From positions 1-32,806 of the forward strand of contig JAGGYO010000124.1 in NCBI GenBank assembly GCA_021162505.1: a DNA stretch of 32,806 bases, read 5' to 3'. Below are positions 22,412 to 30,057 of the stretch, one piece after another. Every line of letters starts with the position of its first letter. Positions within the stretch are counted from its first letter, which is position 1. The notes under the pieces were generated by a model. That model made no database searches and was not told the DNA's origin. It saw only the letters and a list, made by a program, of their open reading frames with translations. Made by a program: the position numbers and the translations under genes. Source of the DNA: a bacterium. Its GTDB lineage: Bacteria > AUK180.

Positions 22412-23778
22412 GTTTTTTAAATCCCCTCCTTCTATATTTTTTACCCGCGATCATTATTCCGCTTATTTTAAATCTATTCCCCGGATTGTCTGCAAAGAAA
22501 ATTCCCTTTCCTCTTTATTTTCTTATAAATAAAACGAAAAGCGGTCATGGAATAAACTTGCGTTCCATATTAAAAACTATAATAAGAATGCTCATCATCG
22601 GAACGCTCATCCTTATTTTCGCACATCCTTATATAAAAACGGGTCAAAGGGATGATATGATTATTTTTGACAATTCCATATACACAAGGATATTGAAGAA
22701 TAATGTTCCGATATTTAACGAAGGAAAGAAATTATTGAAACAGATGAGATCAAAAAACATCTATACCTTTAATGAAAAAGGCTTATATCCGGTAAAAAAA
22801 ATTGATGATATTCAAATAATGAAAAACGCAATAGATCTTGATCTTATTAGAAGACCGTCTCAATACAACAATGTGATATTGATTTCTCCTTTTACTCAGA
22901 AATTTGATATAGATGGCAATATGTACGATCTTTTTCCTGAAAATTTTTATAATGTAGGAATAATATTCAAATCTTATTCTATTATTGAGCATAGTATAAA
23001 TATCTGTGTTTATTCTCAAAATAAAGATGCGAATATTCAAATCCTTGCAAAAAATAATACACAGGATATAAATATTTTTTCCGGAGAAATAAAAAAAGAT
23101 CAGCCGGTCAATTTAATATTGAAGATACCCCTGGACGGACAAGTAAAAATATTAGTAAATGTATTAAATTTCAAGGATTCTTTTTTCCCGGATAATTCAA
23201 CCTCTGTTTATTTTCCCCAAAAATTGGTGATCAATTTAAGGTATAAGAATAAATTTTTAGAAAAGTTCATTGCTGTTCTTTCCAATAAAATCCCTGTGGA
23301 ATATTCAAAAAAGGGTCTTTTGATCTCCAAGGGGAATGAAATGGGTTCCGGTATCTTCTTTCACGGAACAACTTCCCTTATTAAGACAAAGATTTTCTAT
23401 GAAAATGAAGGGGATTACATAATTCCCATAAATATCCGCTCCATTCAAAAAAAGGAAGGAACGGTTTTAATATCTTCATATAAAAACGAAGCAGTAGCAA
23501 TAATGCAAAAAAAACGACTTGATCTGGCATTTGATCTGGAGAGTAATTCCAAAATCCTTAAAGAACCGGAATTTATAAATATGTTCACCAAGACATTTGA
23601 TGATTTTTTGGTACATTATTACTGCAATAGCCACCCAAAGGAGAATCTGGGTCCGGTCAAACATTATGCGCCCACAAGCAATAGTTATACTGAGAACAAA
23701 AAAGAGAAACCAAAAGATTATCAGAAGGGATTGATCCTTCTTTTTTCCATTTTAATGGTATTTGAATTATTGATCTAA
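22408..23778 (+). CDS. BatA-like N-terminal-domain membrane protein
   Basis: 456 residues. MSFLNPLLLYFLPAIIIPLI then LNLFPGLSAKKIPFPLYFL is the BatA/aerotolerance-regulator N-terminal domain with its first membrane span. A second span lies at about 50-70 (TIIRMLIIGTLILIFAHPYI), and a last one at the extreme C-terminus (KGLILLFSILMVFELLI). The intervening region is beta-rich and presumably outside the membrane, with no von Willebrand MIDAS motif that I can see. It overlaps the DUF58 stop by ATGA. With DUF58 it forms the usual MoxR-associated pair, so a role in envelope protein maturation or stress is likely but not specific. Confidence 0.85.
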   Translation: MSFLNPLLLYFLPAIIIPLILNLFPGLSAKKIPFPLYFLINKTKSGHGINLRSILKTIIRMLIIGTLILIFAHPYIKTGQRDDMIIFDNSIYTRILKNNVPIFNEGKKLLKQMRSKNIYTFNEKGLYPVKKIDDIQIMKNAIDLDLIRRPSQYNNVILISPFTQKFDIDGNMYDLFPENFYNVGIIFKSYSIIEHSINICVYSQNKDANIQILAKNNTQDINIFSGEIKKDQPVNLILKIPLDGQVKILVNVLNFKDSFFPDNSTSVYFPQKLVINLRYKNKFLEKFIAVLSNKIPVEYSKKGLLISKGNEMGSGIFFHGTTSLIKTKIFYENEGDYIIPINIRSIQKKEGTVLISSYKNEAVAIMQKKRLDLAFDLESNSKILKEPEFINMFTKTFDDFLVHYYCNSHPKENLGPVKHYAPTSNSYTENKKEKPKDYQKGLILLFSILMVFELLI

Positions 23779-23805
23779 ATTTCTGGTCAAAAGTAGAGTT
23801 AAGCG

Positions 23806-23839
23806 AAAATAGAATAACCACAGCGCCAAAAAGGCGTTG
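23806..23839. repeat. AAAATAGAATAACCAC repeat with hairpin
   Basis: The 16-mer at 23806-23821 occurs exactly at 3149-3164. Here it runs into a hairpin, CAGCGCC and GGCGTTG around AAAAA (23821-23839, one G-T pair). No U-run follows. Downstream, ACCACAAAGCACAGGG belongs to the same style of intergenic simple repeat. Confidence 0.55.
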
Positions 23840-23877
23840 GATATACCACAAAGCACAGGGTTTTCTTTGTATATTGA

Positions 23878-24378
23878 TTAATTAAAAGGGCGCTGTACCG
23901 AATATGAATCTATTAAATTTAAGAAATCTTGATTTTTCAGGGGATCCTTTTTGAAATAAACCAGATGTGAAATGACCTTGCTATCACTGGCACCAAATCC
24001 CTTTATAACGTTATCACCAAGAGAAATTATACTTTCTGCCAATTCATCTTCAATTTTCATATCATGAAACAATATCTGATATTTTAAGGGAGTAAAACCC
24101 CTATTAGAGGTTATATGGTCAATATGCCATTTTATTGTTTTATTCCTTTTCAGATGTCTTAAAACTCTTTTTGATAAGCTTGTATATCCGCTTCCAATAT
24201 AAACATAATACCCATTTTTAAAATAAAAATTTCCTAATTTACCGATAATAAATTCTTTTGAATAAATATTTTTTAATAAAAACAAATATGTTCCTTTATC
24301 ATTAGGTGACTTACCAATGTGGATAAAACTTATTCCCGGAAAATCCCTTAATTTCTCTTTTAATAAATTCTTGAACAA
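23878..24378 (-). CDS. DUF123-type GIY-YIG domain protein
   Basis: 166 residues. DKGTYLFLLKN (28-38), IGKLGNFYFKNGYYVYIGSG with the GKLG..F..G.YVYIGSG core, SKRVLRHLKRNKTIKWHIDH and FGASDSKVISHLVYF match DUF123 proteins, which are compact GIY-YIG nuclease relatives sometimes fused to endonuclease III. The reading frame opens only with TTG at 24378, ten bases after the stop of the PilX-like gene and in the same frame. No ATG or ribosome site is visible, so initiation may depend on translational coupling, or a further downstream non-ATG start may be used. Function in DNA repair or mobility is possible but not demonstrated for the family. Confidence 0.82.
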   Translation of the reverse strand: MFKNLLKEKLRDFPGISFIHIGKSPNDKGTYLFLLKNIYSKEFIIGKLGNFYFKNGYYVYIGSGYTSLSKRVLRHLKRNKTIKWHIDHITSNRGFTPLKYQILFHDMKIEDELAESIISLGDNVIKGFGASDSKVISHLVYFKKDPLKNQDFLNLIDSYSVQRPFN

Positions 24379-24387
24379 ACTATCAAA

Positions 24388-25647
24388 TTACCAGGTAGCA
24401 GGGTTTGGTGGTGTCAAATGCTGAATAGATACAACAATATTGTTTCCGTTATACTGCATTTTAATGGGCTTATCACCAATAATCCAACCACTTCTGGAAA
24501 CCTTATTTCTGTTAGCAGAAACATATTTTGAAAAGTCCATATAACCGGCATAGGAATTACCTTTAAGATCCATTGAGTCAAAAGAAACAATAGTACCCAT
24601 AAAATCTTCATTACCGGAAAGCAAATTACTGTTTGGGCCGGTATATTCACCCATGACAATTACGATTCCTTTGAAATAGGGTGTTCCGGTCATTTTCAAA
24701 TTTCCTTTAATAATTATTATTGGGGGAGGAACTTCTCCCAACTCCTCATCGGAATAATCCATATCTCCATTAACATCCACCGGATCAACTCCTGGAGCAT
24801 TACCCGCCCAAGAAACATCTCCATCCATGCAATACTTACCTTCTAATTTGCCGTCATCATTTAGTCCTGAAAAACCATTAGTCAGGATTGTTTTGGAGTC
24901 CGTATAGTATTGTCCTATATCATTTGCTTCATCACAAATATCATTTGCCCAACCGGAAAGAGCATCGGTTATATTATCGCAATCATCAGCCGTTGGTGCA
25001 CAATTCGTATTTCCATTTGTTATGATTGTTCCTGTTACCGTTGGTGCACAAACATCTCCCTGAACCTCTGCTGAACCGTTTCCATCAATGGTGCCGCATG
25101 AAAAAATAGCTGAGTTGAACGGATCAATAGGGACAGCAGCGCTTACCTTTGCTACAATAGTTCGTTTAATTATTTGGGTTTGATATGCAACGGTATTTCC
25201 TCCACTAGCAATGAGGGATCTGTATTCATCAGCGTTATCATGAGGATAGTAAAATCCCGTAATTTTCACCCACATCTTGTATTCTTCGGTATTAAAATAA
25301 TTATCTGCGGTTCCGGTATTTGCATAAATTGGGTTATTTGTTGAATCAAGGATCTCTACTTTATAGTTCATGCTCTGAAAATTGAAAGCATATGGCACAG
25401 TATTTGGAAATCCATAAGTAGGGGATTTACTACCCGCTGTTCTAAAATCCCAGTCAGGATCACGCATTAAAATATTAATTACGCCATTTAATCCTTCTTC
25501 CGCGTAATTCAAAGCGATCTCCTCGCCCCTTATTCTTTTTGTATTTGATTTATAGCGTCTTACAACTCCGATAAAGATCAAGGTCATAATTTCAACAAGC
25601 GCCAAAAGAACTATTACAACTAAAAGCAAGCTTCCTTTTCTTTTCAT
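24388..25647 (-). CDS. PilX/GspK-like pilus-associated protein
   Basis: 419 residues. MKRKG followed by SLLLVVIVLLALVEIMTLIF is a prepilin-like leader and hydrophobic helix with a candidate cleavage after Gly5. There is no Glu at +5, as is usual for PilX/GspK-type proteins. EEIALNYAEEGLNGVINIL resembles the helical segment after the PilX N-terminus. The large remainder is Asn-, Asp- and Gly-rich, with Cys residues at several sites (SCGTIDGN, GDVCAPTV, NCAPTADDC). It would be periplasmic or surface exposed. A strong GGAGGAG precedes the ATG. It is third of the pilin-like group. Confidence 0.8.
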   Translation of the reverse strand: MKRKGSLLLVVIVLLALVEIMTLIFIGVVRRYKSNTKRIRGEEIALNYAEEGLNGVINILMRDPDWDFRTAGSKSPTYGFPNTVPYAFNFQSMNYKVEILDSTNNPIYANTGTADNYFNTEEYKMWVKITGFYYPHDNADEYRSLIASGGNTVAYQTQIIKRTIVAKVSAAVPIDPFNSAIFSCGTIDGNGSAEVQGDVCAPTVTGTIITNGNTNCAPTADDCDNITDALSGWANDICDEANDIGQYYTDSKTILTNGFSGLNDDGKLEGKYCMDGDVSWAGNAPGVDPVDVNGDMDYSDEELGEVPPPIIIIKGNLKMTGTPYFKGIVIVMGEYTGPNSNLLSGNEDFMGTIVSFDSMDLKGNSYAGYMDFSKYVSANRNKVSRSGWIIGDKPIKMQYNGNNIVVSIQHLTPPNPATW

Positions 25648-25656
25648 AATCTCCTC

Positions 25657-26403
25657 CTATTGAGATCTTATAAGCAATGTATAAAATTTTGTAGTTTCAT
25701 AATTATATGGGTCTTGATGGCTCATCTGATCTTCTCTGAATTTTGCTTTATCAAGATAATCCCTTACGCCAATACTTATAGCTAATAATTTGACATTGAT
25801 AAAATTATTACTTGTATCCGGTGAAATATCTATCTTTCGTAACCACAATTTTTTAGGTTTTGCTGCGAGTTCTTTCTCAGTTAAGATAATACCGGTGGTA
25901 TAATCTTGGTCCAAATATACAAAATTACTTTCTTTTGTTAATTCACCATTATTTGTAAAGCTTATCCCCATTACCCTGTACATATCAGTAGAAGAAGTTG
26001 CTTTATTTAAAAGAGGATTATCAAATTTGAAAACAAAAAGAATAAGTACTTCTCCGAATCTGGGAGAAGTATATATATTGCTTACATATGGTGGTGTCAA
26101 TTGTGCGGCACCTTGAGAAAAAGAATGTGAACTTATCATTGTTCCTTGATAATAACCGGGGGTTGCTATTGACAAAAGGCTTGAATTGCCGGAAATCAAT
26201 TGGACCGAGGTCATAGAACCGAATGTTCGTTGAAATCCTAAATTCAGCATATTCAGGTATTCTTCTGTTTCTGCTTGCGCTCGCTTCTTAGCTGTTTGTT
26301 TTGTAATGGTTTGATATGTAAGCATTAGGGTTGCTAAAACCCAACCGGATATAGCGATTACAACCATTAGTTCCATTAATGTGAACGCTTTTTTCTTATT
26401 CAT
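25657..26403 (-). CDS. Type IV prepilin-like protein
   Basis: 248 residues. MNKKKAFTLMELMVVIAISG is a prepilin leader. The cleavage would fall after Ala6, not the usual Gly, giving Phe+1 and Glu+5 in the mature protein. The hydrophobic helix runs to about residue 30. The rest (LNLGFQRTFGSMTSVQLISGN and similar) is a plausible pseudopilin/minor pilin body. GGAG lies five bases before the ATG. It follows the giant pilin-like gene after an eight-base gap and is coupled to the PilX-like gene downstream. It probably acts in pilus or type II-like pseudopilus tip assembly, though no assembly ATPase or peptidase gene is in view. Confidence 0.85.
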   Translation of the reverse strand: MNKKKAFTLMELMVVIAISGWVLATLMLTYQTITKQTAKKRAQAETEEYLNMLNLGFQRTFGSMTSVQLISGNSSLLSIATPGYYQGTMISSHSFSQGAAQLTPPYVSNIYTSPRFGEVLILFVFKFDNPLLNKATSSTDMYRVMGISFTNNGELTKESNFVYLDQDYTTGIILTEKELAAKPKKLWLRKIDISPDTSNNFINVKLLAISIGVRDYLDKAKFREDQMSHQDPYNYETTKFYTLLIRSQ

Positions 26404-26411
26404 CTATACTC

Positions 26412-29400
26412 CTATTGGCAAGAACAGAAATTGTTTGCACCGTGTCCGCCACAACCAACATTCGCTGTAGCTGTATCAATATTCCCGGAACTGTCCCAAA
26501 CCATTACGGTTATGGTAAAGATTTGAGCAGTATTTTTGGGGAATGAGTGGGTTGCAGTTAATGTATTATCATCATTATATGTATCCGCAGAACCATCTCC
26601 CCAATCAATGGAATAGTTAAAAACAGTATCATCCTGATCACTAACAATAATATCAAATCTCATTAATGTTCCTTCTACAAAGGAACATATGAATGAATCA
26701 ATATTGGGTGGGAAAGATACACAATTCCCAGCAGAGGAACAATCAGGATCATCACAATCCACATAGGTGTCTCCATCATCATCGATTCCGTTATCACAGA
26801 TCTCGGTTATTGCAGTATTACAATTTGCCGCCATTGTACAATCGGGATCGAAGCAATCCACTAATGTATCCCCATCATCATCTACACCATTATCACAAAT
26901 CTCTAATAAGGTTTGACTTGGGTATAAATTTATTTTACAAAGATCAGTATCTGATGCATTACTCGGATCGGCAACAGTTAATGTTACATCTATGGAAACG
27001 GGACTTGTATCGGTTATTCCCTGTTCGGTTTTTTTTGTTGAATAGAAGGTATTGTCATATGTATGCCATGCGGTTGCACCATAAGCGGCGTCGCCATCTC
27101 CAAAATCCCAATAATATGATAATTCCGCTCTCGTATTATCACAATCAACGGAAGACCTTCCCTCAAAATATATTGCAGAACCAACGGTTCCAAAATTATC
27201 TTTTCCGGCATTTGCAACCGGCGGATAGTTATAGCCAGTGGTTTTTGTATTGAACTCCAGGTGGGTATTACATGTATAATCTTTTTCCGGATTTGCATTT
27301 ATAGTTAAATTATATTCTACTTCGTCCATTGCAAATGGTTGAGCTGCAAAGGGTTCATCTGTAGGTCTATCCATAAAATGTAAATAAAGGGTTGCTTCGG
27401 TCTCAAAACCATCAATCAATAATTTGTCTTGATCATCGGGGTCAAAGAATATTTCAATGGGTGCTCTTTTTCTTGAACCCGGATTTGGCTCTCCGTTTTC
27501 CCAGTACCAAATAGTATTTCGTTTATAATTACTACCGTCAGATGCTTGGGTTTCTAAAACTACTCGATCAATATAAGGGAATGCAACCGATGTATCTCCT
27601 GTTGATAAGCAAACACTTTTATAGGCGGGATCTTCAATATTTAAACTATAGAGATAAAAATCACCTGTCCTGTAATTAGTCAATGAAATTGCTACGGTAT
27701 CATTGTATCCTCCCTCCAATGCAACCTCTCCAGAAGCATAGGGGTCTGCCGACGGTGTTGGATAAAAGAGTGCATTTGATTGATGAATTATATTAGGTCC
27801 TTCTTCTAATGAGGGTTCCCAATTTTTTAAATTAGAACTGTCTGTGGCAAACATTCTAAATTCCATATCATTTCTTGATGGGGGTAAAAGAGAATAAGAA
27901 ATATGTTTATAATTTGTGGTAAGGCTAGCCCATGTCCATGTACCGGTTGTTGCGCCGGTATCTTTAGAAATTCGGCTGAACCCGGCATTGATCAATTGAC
28001 ATTCATCAATTACAGTAAATCCAATAGGTATCTGTCTTTCTCCATAAGGTACACAGTCCTCGAATCCCAATCCACTATAATCAGGATATATCAAAGGTGG
28101 GTTTATATCCGTCTCCGTAATTTTAATAGTTGTTGGTTTTTCAATACCAATATCAATTGGTGTTGAAACGGAATTTCCACAATAATCACTTGCAGTAACC
28201 TGATAAAAAATATCCGGCAGATCATCAAAAGTACCACCGCCCGAAGAATCAATGAGGGCAGATTGTGGTAATGTCCAGAAGAAATTACCCTCACCGTCAG
28301 GTCCTGTTTTTGTGGTAATCTCTTGAAGGGTTCCAATGTTTCCTCCGGCATCCATTTGTCCCCAATAGGCATGTTCTTCAGCTATTCCGCTAACTCCATT
28401 AGAACCGTCTGAAATTTTTGCTATGATCAAACCCAAACAGCTTTGGGCAACTACTCTACTTGAATAATCCAAAATCACGGGAACCTCATCATCAGCAACA
28501 TTAACAAAAAAGGTATCGGAATAAGTTTCTCTAACGGTATTGGAACATTTATTTCCTATATAGTCGTCTTTTGCATAAACCAATAGTGACATATCAAAAG
28601 GTTCTACGGCACCCTCTTCTTCGGAACAAGTATAGCTACCGGCATAACCGGAAGCAATATCTGCATTTATTACTTCGCTGCCGGGGATAACCCCAATATA
28701 ATAATTTAAATTGCCCGCATATTTCATTGGAATAGATCTTGCATTTGACTTATCTTCGCCATAGTACCAGTAAAGTAATGTAAGAGCCGGCAATTTCGAA
28801 ACACATTGATCATTTAAACCGATACGAACAAGGTATTCGGTGGAAACATCTAAGGGCGTTGTCTTAATATCAATTCCTTTTCCATCGGTGGTAAGTACTT
28901 CAATATCACTTAAAGTCGGGTTATCACAACAACTTTTATCCATTGGTTCAAAACTTGAAATAACGCTTGACATTTTGAATGTTACCATTCTGTACTTACT
29001 TTTAAAATTTTCATTATTTGAAAGAAGGGCATTTAATATTTGTGTTTTTGTTAATACAGCCGTTCTTTCCGGCCATGTAACGGTTATTACGACTTTTTTC
29101 ATATCATGTCCTTGTCCCGTATAATCATCAGCACCATCGTTATTAAGGTCGATCATAGGTCTTATTTTATATGACTCATCGATCGTGGGATTTGATGTTT
29201 GTTCGAATACAACATAGGAAATATCTTCTGCTACAAAGTACATTTTAGTCAACTTTAAATTTAAATTTGTATAGTATGGTTTGGAATTTTCAAATTCCCA
29301 AGTTGAGCTTTGTATACTACTAAAATATTTTTTCGCCAACGCCTCATCACGATCAATATGTATCTTTGCTATTTGCCTTGCCTCGTTTGTATGGGTTAAT

Positions 29401-29513
29401 TGTGCAGTTTCCTTTCCCGCCATAACAACTGCTCTAATAACAGCAAAAAAACCAATAGTTATAATGGCAATTGCCACGAGTAATTCAATGACCGATGTAC
29501 CTTTGCGTTTCAT
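26412..29513 (-). CDS. Giant prepilin-like surface protein with PKD and Asp-rich repeats
   Basis: 1033 residues, several times the size of normal minor pilins. MKRKG followed by TSVIELLVAIAIITIGF is a prepilin signal with cleavage after Gly5 and Glu at +5. The middle part consists of beta-rich Ig-like segments with repeated phrases about dissimilar domains. A PKD domain follows at roughly 765-865 (NAGKDNFGTVGSAIYFEG, YYWDFGDGDAAYG). Two Asp-rich repeats begin at about 871 and 904 (ICDNGVDDDGDTLVDC and ICDNGIDDDGDTYVDC), each with paired cysteines and a calcium-loop appearance. A second PKD-like domain ends the protein (IDWGDGSADTYNDDN), with a Cys-rich tail. A strong AGGAGG precedes the ATG. 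It is likely a pilus-tip adhesin or sensor. Confidence 0.88.
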   Translation of the reverse strand: MKRKGTSVIELLVAIAIITIGFFAVIRAVVMAGKETAQLTHTNEARQIAKIHIDRDEALAKKYFSSIQSSTWEFENSKPYYTNLNLKLTKMYFVAEDISYVVFEQTSNPTIDESYKIRPMIDLNNDGADDYTGQGHDMKKVVITVTWPERTAVLTKTQILNALLSNNENFKSKYRMVTFKMSSVISSFEPMDKSCCDNPTLSDIEVLTTDGKGIDIKTTPLDVSTEYLVRIGLNDQCVSKLPALTLLYWYYGEDKSNARSIPMKYAGNLNYYIGVIPGSEVINADIASGYAGSYTCSEEEGAVEPFDMSLLVYAKDDYIGNKCSNTVRETYSDTFFVNVADDEVPVILDYSSRVVAQSCLGLIIAKISDGSNGVSGIAEEHAYWGQMDAGGNIGTLQEITTKTGPDGEGNFFWTLPQSALIDSSGGGTFDDLPDIFYQVTASDYCGNSVSTPIDIGIEKPTTIKITETDINPPLIYPDYSGLGFEDCVPYGERQIPIGFTVIDECQLINAGFSRISKDTGATTGTWTWASLTTNYKHISYSLLPPSRNDMEFRMFATDSSNLKNWEPSLEEGPNIIHQSNALFYPTPSADPYASGEVALEGGYNDTVAISLTNYRTGDFYLYSLNIEDPAYKSVCLSTGDTSVAFPYIDRVVLETQASDGSNYKRNTIWYWENGEPNPGSRKRAPIEIFFDPDDQDKLLIDGFETEATLYLHFMDRPTDEPFAAQPFAMDEVEYNLTINANPEKDYTCNTHLEFNTKTTGYNYPPVANAGKDNFGTVGSAIYFEGRSSVDCDNTRAELSYYWDFGDGDAAYGATAWHTYDNTFYSTKKTEQGITDTSPVSIDVTLTVADPSNASDTDLCKINLYPSQTLLEICDNGVDDDGDTLVDCFDPDCTMAANCNTAITEICDNGIDDDGDTYVDCDDPDCSSAGNCVSFPPNIDSFICSFVEGTLMRFDIIVSDQDDTVFNYSIDWGDGSADTYNDDNTLTATHSFPKNTAQIFTITVMVWDSSGNIDTATANVGCGGHGANNFCSCQ

Positions 29514-29598
29514 AGTAACCTCCTGTTTTCTACTTCCTAATGTGCAAAATGTGTGCCACCCAGATAATTATAGTTATACTCGACTAATTTATGGTAGG

Positions 29599-30057
29599 TT
29601 ACCACTTGTCAATTGAATTTTCCACAATTTTTTGCGAAATTTTCTTAATGGCATCCGTCAATGCTTTATTTTCCTCTTGGGAGTCAGGTCTGTATAAGCC
29701 ATAATCATTTATTTTCCCCTTTTTAATTTCTTTATCCTTTTTTATTATTTTATATTCTATGCTTACGGTCATCTTATATTCTTCGGGACTATTTGTGGAA
29801 GAAAAAGATGTTGCTTTCTTTGAAATGGTTAGTATATTAATATTCAAAGAAGTCGAACTTTTCCCAATGGTCAATCCATTGGAATAAAAAGCCTGTTCCA
29901 ATTCTGTCCTAAAAGAATTTTCTATGGGATAAAATGTTTTATTTGAGATGCTATCAATACTTATTTTGCTATCACCCGTTAAAAGTACAATGCCGAAATG
30001 ATAACCGCAGTTCAATAATATAGAAAGAATTATGAAAAGCAAAAGTTTTTTATACAA
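29599..30057 (-). CDS. lptE: LptE-like LPS-assembly lipoprotein
   Basis: 152 residues. The signal KKLLLFIILSILLNCGYHF has lipobox ILLNC, so Cys17 would be lipidated, and the mature protein begins CGYHF like LptE. The following DSISNKTFYPIENSFRTELEQAFYSNG matches the LptE pattern of a strand followed by a helix. LptE plugs the LptD barrel that inserts LPS in the outer membrane. The start is TTG at 30057, overlapping the leuS stop by eight bases, with only a weak GGTG upstream. In E. coli lptE also follows leuS, which supports the assignment. The family is very divergent, so the gene name rests largely on signal plus context. Confidence 0.75.
   Translation of the reverse strand: MYKKLLLFIILSILLNCGYHFGIVLLTGDSKISIDSISNKTFYPIENSFRTELEQAFYSNGLTIGKSSTSLNINILTISKKATSFSSTNSPEEYKMTVSIEYKIIKKDKEIKKGKINDYGLYRPDSQEENKALTDAIKKISQKIVENSIDKW

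Noticed and set aside
24378-24400. Stop-codon readthrough fusing the PilX-like protein to the DUF123 protein
   Set aside because: The shared frame is notable, but a TAA with no stimulatory structure visible is weak evidence. A coupled TTG start is simpler.
26693-27253. Plus-strand ORF of 186 codons inside the giant pilin-like gene
   Set aside because: It is an antisense shadow rich in His, Tyr and Arg with no ribosome site, and the minus-strand frame is continuous and domain-rich.
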